NCBI RefSeq assembly: GCF_963678635.1
Contig: NC_087066.1
Span: forward strand, 4,278,485-4,342,484
Reading direction: 5' to 3'
DNA from: Symsagittifera roscoffensis
Lineage: Eukaryota; Xenacoelomorpha; Acoela; Convolutidae
DNA length: 64,000 nucleotides
Both the position numbers and the translations under genes were made by a program. Below are positions 52,098 through 61,587 of the stretch, piece by piece; the stretch's first letter is position 1; each line of letters begins with the position of its first letter. Under the pieces are notes generated by a model that was given only the letters and a program-made list of their open reading frames with translations, had not been told where the DNA came from and did not search any database.

Positions 52098-53734
52098 GCC
52101 GACAACTTGGATCCCTACACCGCTCAAATTCACACCCAACCAACCTCAACACTCCAATTACAATAATTCCACTTTTTGCCTTCCCACCACCCGATTTCCC
52201 AACCAATAATATAACATCAGGCATGAATTCAGACACTAATTCACACATCTCAGTTTTATACTCCATCTCACAACTCAATAACCCAGATATTGAAACCCCT
52301 GACGAATTTGCAGACTCTGAACCATCTCCATCCAATAATTTTCAAACCAATCCCTCAGTTTTTTCGAAACCCTCTTTTCAACCAATCCCACCATATAACG
52401 CACTCCCATCCATTTCTACACCATCCTATGCTTCACAAGTTACCCCAACCTACTCCTCATTTCATTCAGACCGATCATCCAATTCTCCAGATACTCCCCA
52501 AATCTCCCAGGAACTAGATAATTTTATCACCTTACAACAACAACCCTTCCACCTTGAAAACCCCACTATAAATCAGATTTCATCCACAATAGAATCATCA
52601 AACCCACCTACGCCTACACCCTCTTCAGCTTATACCGCATCATTAGCACCATCATCTACATCCACCGAATCATCACTTAGCACTAATAGAGCTTACCGCA
52701 CTTTCAAAAGAAAATTCCCAAACCATCCATTTCCAACAAAACCAGGAACAGCACGTGAATATATCAATCATCCAAATCACACTAACACGAAAGAATTTTT
52801 AGCAATCACCTTACCTTCATTTCCACAATATACTTTGAACACCCCTACAGATACTAACGATACACGTAGCTTTGTAGATGAACAAGTTTTAATGCCTACA
52901 CTTCATTGGACATCATATTATCATTTTACTAACCCCCTTTGCCTACCTTTATCTAATACTCACATCGATATAGAACGAAATCAAGATATGCTATATCGAC
53001 TAACTACACCACTAACACATAGACAATTTACTTACATTGGATATATAAAATCACTAAAAACATACACTGCACCCCGAGCTAACGAATATACGCTAGAATA
53101 TTACGATCATAATATCATCCGAACTAACCAAGACCAATTTTTAGATGATGATCGCTTCGCTAACCCACAAATCACAGAAAAAATTTTCATCAAAATACCA
53201 TATGTTTTCACACTCAACATATTTGATCGCAAATTCGACCACATCATTTCTGAAGCACTAACCGACACACAAGCTTACGAAAGTTTTAAAGAAAGATTTC
53301 AATTATTTTCACTAACCTTTCATTTCCTTGCACCACATGAAAGAGATTTGCACTGCTCACATGACATTATGTTACGCACTAAACAAACCCACACATATAC
53401 ATATTACCGCTTTATACAAAATCACTTTGACCTACACACTCCATCAAGACAACCACACCATCGTTTTCAAATTATTAACTCTAAATACACATCACCATTT
53501 TTTCTTAACCTCACATATTGCATCAAAGATACTAACCTTCACGGTATTCTTCGCAATTATGATCCCATAACCCAAATGTATATTTTTTGTCCCATCACAA
53601 AGACCTTCAACGCAGAAGAATCCAGACCCTTCCTTATCCCACATGAATTTGTTCAACCTATAGAAATCCCTATATTAGAATTCATCCACAACACTAAATA
53701 TAACCACAAACCTCATCCAAAACACACCTTATGA
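52094..53734 (+). CDS. E1 ORF-X, large accessory protein (546 aa)
   Basis: It starts in an ATGA overlap with the env stop. Residues 1-195 are Pro/Ser/Thr-rich and disordered. Residues 200-540 look folded, with YRTFKRKFPNHPFPTKPGTA, then LMPTLHWTSYYHF, LHCSHDIMLRTKQTHTYTYY and LHGILRNYDPITQMYIFCPI. E2 carries the same C-terminal region (intact part 58968-59486) at clearly diverged nucleotide level but similar protein sequence. A short deletion near 53712 shifts E1's frame to a TGA at 53732. The original frame seems to end ...HDIFPHGFFPDD at TAA 53892. No family is recognised. It is the only coding region kept by E2. Confidence 0.7.
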   Translation: MSRQLGSLHRSNSHPTNLNTPITIIPLFAFPPPDFPTNNITSGMNSDTNSHISVLYSISQLNNPDIETPDEFADSEPSPSNNFQTNPSVFSKPSFQPIPPYNALPSISTPSYASQVTPTYSSFHSDRSSNSPDTPQISQELDNFITLQQQPFHLENPTINQISSTIESSNPPTPTPSSAYTASLAPSSTSTESSLSTNRAYRTFKRKFPNHPFPTKPGTAREYINHPNHTNTKEFLAITLPSFPQYTLNTPTDTNDTRSFVDEQVLMPTLHWTSYYHFTNPLCLPLSNTHIDIERNQDMLYRLTTPLTHRQFTYIGYIKSLKTYTAPRANEYTLEYYDHNIIRTNQDQFLDDDRFANPQITEKIFIKIPYVFTLNIFDRKFDHIISEALTDTQAYESFKERFQLFSLTFHFLAPHERDLHCSHDIMLRTKQTHTYTYYRFIQNHFDLHTPSRQPHHRFQIINSKYTSPFFLNLTYCIKDTNLHGILRNYDPITQMYIFCPITKTFNAEESRPFLIPHEFVQPIEIPILEFIHNTKYNHKPHPKHTL

Positions 53735-53897
53735 TTTTGCAGTTGGCACTGAAGAACTAAAAACCATTAAAGCACTTCAATTGCTTTGGCCACTGCTTCA
53801 AAATAAAAACATCATTCGCATATTAGCAAAGTTACTAACAAATTCCGACATAATCCACGACATCTTCCCCCACGGTTTTTTCCCCGACGACTAACAG

Positions 53898-53979
53898 GTA
53901 AGTATAATTTATATATAAACTAATAAATTTAAAATAAAACACTAACCATTCTTTATCCATGTTTTATTTAGATTTTTAG
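53898..53979 (+). other. Candidate 82-bp intron right after the ORF-X stop (E1)
   Basis: GTAAGTATA begins at 53898, three bases after the TAA of the original ORF-X frame. A CTAAC branch-like site and TTTTTAG (AG 53978-53979) follow. E2 has the same arrangement (59568-59651, 84 bp) despite diverged sequence in between. Confidence 0.55.
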
Positions 53980-55446
53980 TCTTCATCTCACGATCATCTG
54001 CAAAATATACAAAAGAAAAATAAAAAATAGAAAACTTCTTCAAATTGTCCCAAACTCTAATAATCTTTTGCACCAGCTAAATTAAATAAAATTCATACAA
54101 ATGCAGTAATTCTAATAATAATGAAAATTTATAACTTATTTTTTCCCAAAACAAGCAATAAAATTGAAATTCTATGTAGTAAATTAATAAAACGCAAATG
54201 CAGTACTAACCTTTTGATATTTTCATTCACTCGCACAAGAATTCTATCCAAACTCGCACAGCTCGCCCACGAAGAATTGTTTAAATAATGAATTTCAGTT
54301 TCAAGCTTTCACACTCAACAACTCTAACACACGATAACAAGTTTCAAACTTTCCTTTAACCCGGTTGGAAAGGAATTATATACTAAACAAAACTAACCAA
54401 TGCAGCTTACTAAACACCACAACACATAGAATAACAGCATGACTAAGAAAAGGAAACCAACGGTACCCAAAACAGATTAACCCAATTTAAAACTGGATAA
54501 TTTATTCTTTTGAAGACTATTATAAAGTCTAAGAAAGAAATAATAAAACACAAAAAAGTCGAAAGACAAACCCATACCAAAAACAATTTGATTTTTGAAA
54601 AAAGGACACAACCAACGAAACATAAGAAAAACCACAATAAACCCAACATAAAACGTTATCACATAACAGGACCCCTCACAGAAACCGCACGAAATCATAC
54701 TCCCACTCCTGGCCTAACCCACCAGAGAGGACGTCCTGAGCATGCTCTATAGCCGGCCTAACCCACCGCGCTACATCCACGCTTTGTGACCACACTCCTA
54801 TTTTTAATAAGAGGTACTCAAGGGTGAGTAACTCTTCAAAATAACTGAACTAAAACAGAAAGCTTTTGTGAAAACAACTAACCAAAATCATAACTAAAAC
54901 ACTAAACTAATAAAAATTTTATAAAATGTAAATTATATCTTGCAGTATATAGATCAGCATACAACACCAAAGACGAACATCCAATGACAAAATGACCCCA
55001 CTACACTCGAAAAAGAATGGCCAACCACAATCAATATGCCGCCCACAATCACAACTCAAAGGATTTAGAGTACGACTTGAATTCGCAGAAAAGGACTTCA
55101 TTGAACTAGAACAATGACCACCTCGATGTTCAAGTATACGTACAGATCCGAGTAACCAGGCATCCCCTCCACGCACAATCTCCACGCCATTCCCAGACAA
55201 GGTCAAACACAAAGAAGTTCTCTACATGAAACGAAAAAACCTGTCATAGCCAACCATTCTGAAATCAGATTTGAGTTTGTTGCGAAAACCCAGTCGTTGT
55301 CATAAGAAGACACAACGATCGAATCTGGAACTTCTCTAACAAGAGAACCCAGACGAAATATGATGTTCGCCAAATACCAACGTCCATCATCCATCTTTTG
55401 AATTGCAGAAAGACTATTCTAAAAAACTCTGTAAAACCCGGATGGG
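53980..55446 (+). other. E1 3' untranslated region with conserved structured block
   Basis: No supported ORF lies in 1.47 kb. Within it 54700-54845 differs from E2 (60405-60550) at about one position while flanks differ by several per cent. That block has GGCCTAACCCACC twice (54711-54723 and 54755-54767). Between them are two abutting perfect 10-bp palindromes, AGGACGTCCT (54728-54737) and GAGCATGCTC (54738-54747). A hairpin with arms 54809-54819 and 54826-54836 follows. A short purine run GGATGGG (55440-55446) precedes the LTR as a weak polypurine tract. Confidence 0.7.
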
Positions 55447-55856
55447 TGGAACCTGATCTAAACTACATTTTATGATTGGATAAATTAGATATTTTACCAC
55501 TGTAAAGTATTTAATATTAACCAATCATGATCCATCTAACTAACAACCCACTTATTTGTAAGTGCTGGAATTACTTGTAATTTCAGCACCAGAGAGATTT
55601 GAATTTAACTTAGAAATTAGTTGACTCTCCAAGAAGACTTCAGCAGCCGCAATAAACCAGTATACCCTAGATCTATTGAGCCTAGCAGAGACTAGTTAAA
55701 CACCCTGAGACTAGATAGTATAAGAGTAAGATTAGGATCGGTATTAGACTAAGAAGTTGCACGAATCTATCCGGCCGAAAATAAGATAGCGTGACGAGCA
55801 GACGGTGTACCCTATCCGAAATTACTCTATGAGTTAACCACCTCGGTTATAACTCA
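55447..55856 (+). repeat. E1 3' LTR (410 bp)
   Basis: It has the same length and, as far as I can compare by eye, the same sequence as 37592-38001. It is followed by the target duplication GCAG at 55857-55860. Confidence 0.97.
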
Positions 55857-55860
55857 GCAG

Positions 55861-56965
55861 AATTTCTGCTACCTGACAATTTGCATATAAGAAAAAAGCA
55901 CCTATCTTGCAATACTCTTAGAGCCTTTTTTTTCAAAACTGCAAGAGAATGCTCTATATTCAACCCGGGTGGTTGGTAATTGTTCGTGCGACACCACGAT
56001 AAGAATGGACCTTAAATCAGCGAAAGGTTCTGAAGTTTCTTTCATACTTAATTATTGAACTAAATTGTCAAATAACCTCCACAAAGCAGCTCTTTCAAAG
56101 CAGCTGAAAGAACAGGGGACTACTGAACTGGACAAGACTATTGGACAAGAGTGTATTTGTTGAACCTATGTCCGAAGATGCGCGGATGGATTGGTTGAAT
56201 CCGAGAGAGGCCAAGACAAGTGTTTGAGATGATGGGAACCTATACCAATTCCTAGAAACAGATAGCGGTAGTGGACGATTTTAGTCTGGTCGACAGTCAG
56301 CTTGCTGGGCCAATGCAGATATGAAAAGCACTGATGAAGAGCATGCACTTTTGACACCTTCGTCAAGATGCAATATTGGACGTTTAAAATTACATATGGT
56401 GTCCACAGATGCGCACGGACATTGTGAACTTGCGACGGATGGAAGAAATTGTACTTGATATAACGGAAAGCCAAGTATTTAAATTGAAAAATTTTCACAA
56501 AATCAGATCACTGCAAACGCAGACGAGACAAAAGTCCAATTATACTACGTGTGTCCCATTAAAATCAGAAAAAAAAATTCTGCTAGCTCTCGATAATTAT
56601 TTTGAGTTTCCTTCACTGAATAATCACATTTCATCAATTTTTTCCCCACTCTTCTATGTCTTTTTCGATGACAATTTATTTCACTGCCTTGCTTTTCTTT
56701 CCAAAAAATGATCCAACAATGGCTTGATTTGCTTTTTCATGTAAAGCAATTCAAGCGCGTAGAAATTTTTTTGGTGAATTGTGCCGTTAATTTTGAAACC
56801 ATACAGAAGTATCCATTCGAGACACACTTTGGAAGATTACCGAAAAATAAAAATGAACTGAAAATTGAATAAAAATTGGATAGTTCTGACCATTAAAACA
56901 AACAGTTCTCGGAAGGAGTTTAAAACAAAATAGATTAAACTATAGACAGTTCTGACCACTTAGAT
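55861..56965. other. Host flank between E1 and E2
   Basis: This is about 1.1 kb of AT-rich sequence with only short unsupported ORFs. CAGTTCTGACCA-like words recur near 56881 and 56948. No gene or element was recognised. Confidence 0.5.
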
Positions 56966-56969
56966 AAAC

Positions 56970-57379
56970 TGGAACCTGATCTAAACTACATTTTATAATT
57001 GGATAAATTGGATATTTTACCACTGTAAAATATTTAATATTAACCAATCATAATCCATCTAATTAACAACCCACTTATTTGTAAGTGCTGAAACTACTTG
57101 TAATTTCAGCACCAGAGAGATTTGAATTTAACTTAGAAATTAGTTGACTCTCCAAGAGAACTTCAGCAGTTGCAATAAGCCAGTATACTCTAGATCTATT
57201 GAGCCTAGCAGAGACTAGTTAAACACCCTGAGACTAGTAGATATAAGAGTAAGATTAGGATCGGTATTAGACTAAGAAGTTGCACGAATCTATCCGGCCG
57301 AAAATAAGATAGCGTGACCAGCAGACGGTGTACCCTATCTGAAATTACTATATGAGTTAACGACATAGGACATAAGTCA
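56970..57379 (+). repeat. E2 5' LTR (410 bp)
   Basis: It starts TGGAACCTGA and ends ATAAGTCA, and keeps the central hairpin (GTGCTGAAACTAC with GTAATTTCAGCAC). The primer-binding site TGGTGCGACCATAAG follows at 57382-57396. Confidence 0.95.
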
Positions 57380-57470
57380 TCTGGTGCGACCATAAGTCAC
57401 GAATAAGACCTTAATAGCTCAGAATTAACCAAAAATAGATTAGAAATTAGACAAAACATTTTCAAAATGT

Positions 57471-57701
57471 TACACGCTAATAATTTAATTGAAATGTCTC
57501 TACGACTCAATAGATCAGAGCCGATATTCTAGAACAATACTAGAACTACCCGGTAGTGGAAGAAGACCTCGGACAAGATACGATATACGACTACGTAGAA
57601 ACTTACCATTTAGTTTTATGGTTGTACGGCAGAAGCCAACACAAACTTTTATATTTAGAATCTTATTAGCAATGAATTTAGATTTTCATTTACAAACATA
57701 A
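57471..57701 (+). pseudogene. Leader ORF of E2, frameshifted
   Basis: This is the counterpart of 38089-38322. The N-terminal part (IEMSLRLNRS) and the C-terminal part (RRPRTRYDIRLRRN to the end) are in different frames because of one extra base near 57530. The last 17 residues equal those of E1. Confidence 0.5.
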
Positions 57702-58296
57702 AATTTTGAAGTAAATCTTCATGACCATTTCAGGCGCTAAACAAAATTATTAATGTACAAAAACGATTGATAAAGCTATCTCAGTTCGTTTCCCTAGTTT
57801 CTGCAGTATTATATAAAACATATTTGAAAAAAATTTATTGAGAATAAAAATAAAACTTAGTAGCATGACAATAAATAGTTAGTGATAATAAATCATCATG
57901 TTGTTCCAGCTTCATCACCTAAACATAGCAGCAATCATAAGCTCACTAACATCATTGAAAAACTAAATTATTTTATTAAATAAAATTAAACCATTTTAAA
58001 ATTAAATTCGCTTAATTTTAAAAATCAGATCATCAAGCCTTATCCTTGGATATTTATAAATTTTCTATTTCACTAAATTTAAAACCTGGTCATCAAGGCC
58101 TATCTTTGGATCAAAAAGAACAATTTTGTTCTCCCCCACCCACTTAGCAAGTGTCTAACGACCTCAAACGTCGATTCACTATCCAACCTTTTCACAAGAC
58201 CCAGGACTAAGAGAAATTTTCAATTAAAACTAACCATTCAAATTAAGCTAAACAGTGAAGAACTTCGGTTATTCATCCTTCACTTGAACCCTCCTC
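57702..58296 (+). other. E2 untranslated leader
   Basis: This matches the E1 leader up to the deletion junction and keeps both copies of the dyad (58028-58050 and 58088-58112) with a few changes. Confidence 0.6.
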
Positions 58297-59566
58297 AGCT
58301 TACACTCCATCATTAGCACAATCATCCACATCCACTGAAACACGTACTAGCACTCACAGAGCTATCGCACTTTTAAACGAAAATTTCCAAATCACCCATT
58401 CCCAACCAAACCCGGAACAGCCCTCGAATATATTAATCACCCGCAACACACCAACACGAATGATTTTCTTGAAATCACCTTACCCTCATTTCCGCAATAT
58501 ACATTAATCACATCTAACGATACTAATGACACACGCAATTTCGTAGATGAACATGTTTTAAGGCCAACACTTCATTGGACAGCTTATTATAATTTTACTA
58601 ACCCCCTTTGCCAACCCTTAACAAATAATCATGACAGCATAGAAAAGAACAAAAATATGTTATATAGACTCACCACAAAACTAACACCTCGACAATTTAC
58701 TTACGTTGGATATAAAAAGTTACTAAAACATTCACTGCACCCCGAGCTAACGAATTTGCAATAGAATACTACGATCATAATATCATCCGCCCTAATCAAG
58801 ACCAATTTTTAGATGAAGACCGCTTCGCAAACCCGCAACTAACAGAAAAAATTTTCATCAAAACATCATACGTATTACTTAATGTTTTTGATAGCAAAAA
58901 TGACCACGAAATTTCAGAATCACCAGCTGATATTCAAGCATACGAGAGCTTCTATGATAAGTTTCAGTTGTTTTCACTAACCTTTCACTTTCTTTCACCA
59001 CAGGAACGCAATTTGCACTGTTCCCACGATATTATGTTATGCACTAAACAAACCCACACATATACATACTATCGTTTTATACAAAATCATTTTGATTTGC
59101 ACACCCCATCAAGACAACCTCACCATCGTTTTCAGTTTCTTAACTCAAAGTACATGTCACCATTTTTCCTTAATTTTACATATTGCATCAAAGATACTAA
59201 CCTCCACGGCATCCTCCGCAACAATGACCCTGTTACCCAAATGTATATATTCTGTCCCATCACGAAGACCTCCAATGCCGAAGAATCCAGACCTTTCCTT
59301 ATCCCGCATGAATTTATCCAGCCTATTGAAATACCCATATTAGAATTCATTCACAATACTAAATATAATCATAAAATATATAACCTCATTCAAAACACAC
59401 CTTACGAGTTTGCAGTAGGCACCGAAGAACTAAACACCATTAAAGCACTTCAATTGCTTTGGTCACTGCTACAAACTAAAACATAATACGCATACTAGCC
59501 AAATTACTAACAACATCAGATATGATTCACGACATATTCCCCCACGGCTTTTTCCCAGAAGATTAA
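58297..59566 (+). pseudogene. ORF-X pseudogene of E2
   Basis: This starts at the deletion junction in the Ser/Thr-rich part of ORF-X. Several 1-base changes shift frame, for example near 58360 and 59480. The longest intact stretch is 58968-59486 (172 codons). It retains LHCSHDIMLCTKQTHTYTYY and LHGILRNNDPVTQMYIFCPI, and its end keeps HDIFPHGFFPED with TAA at 59564-59566 in another frame. It helps define the original C-terminus of ORF-X, which E1 has lost. Confidence 0.75.
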
Positions 59567-59567
59567 G

Positions 59568-59651
59568 GTAAGTATAAATTGAAATAACCTCAACTAATAA
59601 ATTTAAATTAGTACTAACCATTTTCTATCAATGTTTGATTTATATTTCTAG
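59568..59651 (+). other. Candidate 84-bp intron right after the ORF-X stop (E2)
   Basis: GTAAGTATA follows the stop directly. CTAAC and TTTCTAG close the interval, as in E1. Confidence 0.55.
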
Positions 59652-61174
59652 TCTTCACACCACGATCATCTACAAAACAGAAAAGAAAAAAATAAAAATA
59701 CAAACTTGTTAAATTCTCTTAAAATTCGTTAGTTTCTTGCACTAAATAATGTAGTAAAATTCATACGAACTGTAGTAATTTCATTTATAAATTATTTCCC
59801 CATGAAGCAGTAAACTTAATTACAATGAAAATTTATAATTTTAATTTTCCCCCAAAACGCAGTAAAATTCAAATTCTATGCAATAAAATGATAAAATGAG
59901 AAAGCAGTACTAACCTTTTCAAAAATGTTCATTCACTCGCACAAGAATTCTATCCAAACTCGCACAGCTCGCCCACGAAGAATTGTTTAATTAATGATTT
60001 TAAGTTTCAAGTTTTCACACTCAACAACTCTAACACACGATAACAAGTTTCAAACTTTCCTTTAACCCAGTTGGAAAGGAATTTTATACTAAAACAAAGT
60101 AACCAACGCAGCTCACTAAATGCCACAAATCATAAATTAACAGCATGACTAAGAAAAGAAAACCAACGGTACCCAAACCGGATTAACCCAGTTTAAAACT
60201 GGATAATTTATTCTTTTGAAGACTATTATAAAGTCTAAGAAAGAAACAATAAAACACAAAAAAGTCGCAAAACAAACCCATACCAAAAACAATTTGATTT
60301 TTGAAAAAGGACACAACCAAAGTAACATAAGAAAGACCAACATAAACCCAACATAAAACGTTATCACATAACAGGAACTCTCAAAGAAACAGCATGAAGT
60401 CATACTCCCACTCCTGGCCTAACCCACCAGAGAGGACGTCCTGAGCATGCTCTATAGCCAGCCTAACCCACCGCGCTACATCCACGCTTTGTGACCACAC
60501 TCCTATTTTTAATAAGAGGTACTCAAGGGTGAGTAACTCTTCAAAATAAATGAACTAAAACAAAACGCTTTTGTGAAAACGACTAACTAAATTCATGATT
60601 AAAAAACTGAATTAACATAATTTTATAAAATGTAAATCATACTTTGCAGTATATAGATCATACACAACAACAAAGACGAACATCCAAAGACTAGACGATC
60701 CCATCACACTCGAACAAAAGAATGGCTAAACACAACCGACATGCCGTCCACAATCACGACTCAAAGGATTTAGAGTACGACTTGACTTCGCAGAAAATGA
60801 CTTCATTGAAATAGAACAATGACCACCTCGATGTTCAAGTATACGTACAGATCCGAGTTACAAGGCATCCTTTCCACACACGATCTTCACGCCATTCCCA
60901 GACGAGGTTCCACACAAACGAGTTCTCTACATAATACAGAAAAACCTGTCATAGCAAACCATTTTGAAATCGGATTGATTTCATTGGGGATCACACTCGT
61001 TGTCGAATGACGACGTAACAATTTCTTATCCATAATTCCAGCGTCCTGGAACGTTCTTCTCCAAGAGGAACCGGACAAGAAAATGATGTTCGCCAAATAC
61101 CAACGTTCATCATCCATCCTTCAAATTGCAGAGAAGAAAGATAGTTCTAAAAAACTCTGTAAACCCCGGATGGG
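59652..61174 (+). other. E2 3' untranslated region
   Basis: This is the counterpart of the E1 3' region. The abutting palindromes are at 60433-60442 and 60443-60452 and the hairpin arms at 60514-60524 and 60531-60541. The second GGCCTAACCCACC reads AGCCTAACCCACC here. GGATGGG precedes the LTR. Confidence 0.7.
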
Positions 61175-61583
61175 TGGAACCTGATCTAGACTACATTTTA
61201 TATTGGATAAATTGGATATTTTACCACTGTAAAATATTTATTATTAATCAATCATAATCCATCTAACTAACAACCCACTTATTTGTAAGTGCTGAAATTA
61301 CTTGTAATTTCAGCACCAGAGAGATTTGAATTTAACTTAGAAATTAGTTGCCTCTCCAAGAGAACTTCAGCAGTTACAATAAGCCAGTATACTCTAGATC
61401 TATTGAGCCTAGCAGAGACTAGTTAAACACCCTGAGAGTAGTAGATATAAGAGTAAGATTAAGATCGGTATTAGACTAAGAAGTTGCACGAATCTATCCG
61501 GCCTGAAATAAGATAGCGTGACGAGCAGACGGTGTACCCTATCCGAAATTACTCTATGAGTTAACCACATAGGACATAACTCA
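61175..61583 (+). repeat. E2 3' LTR (409 bp)
   Basis: It is one base shorter than the 5' LTR and differs from it at several positions. The internal hairpin is perfect here (GTGCTGAAATTAC with GTAATTTCAGCAC). AAAC follows at 61584-61587. Confidence 0.95.
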
Positions 61584-61587
61584 AAAC

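Larger units (their letters stand above)
37592..55856 (+). mobile_element. E1: 18.3-kb retrovirus-like LTR element, Ty3-type pol, env and accessory ORFs
   Basis: E1 has two 410-bp LTRs (TG...CA) that look identical by eye, a 4-bp target duplication and a primer-binding site. Its order is leader, ORF-A, gag, pol, two small membrane ORFs, a methionine-less ORF, env, ORF-X and a structured 3' region. RT-RNase H-integrase order assigns it to the Ty3/gypsy-retrovirus side rather than copia. It is much longer than usual Ty3 elements (5-10 kb). Identical LTRs indicate recent insertion, yet gag, pol and env carry in-frame TAA codons and frameshifts, and the RT reads YLDN. The copy is therefore defective or carries assembly errors. 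E2 nearby is a deleted relative. Confidence 0.93.
56970..61583 (+). mobile_element. E2: internally deleted relative of E1 (4.6 kb)
   Basis: LTRs at 56970-57379 and 61175-61583 are related to those of E1 and differ from each other at several positions, so E2 is older than E1. The target duplication is AAAC (56966-56969 and 61584-61587). The leader runs from 57380 to about 58296 and joins directly to the ORF-X region. Relative to E1 the deletion removes about 38916-52626, with CCCTCxTC shared at both ends. No gag, pol or env remains. It would need proteins from a relative such as E1 to move. Confidence 0.92.

Noticed and set aside
54700..54790. tRNA or tRNA-derived SINE on the minus strand (GTAGCGCGGTGGGTTAGG resembles an A box)
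   Set aside because: No B-box (GGTTCRANNCC) or cloverleaf could be found at the right distance.
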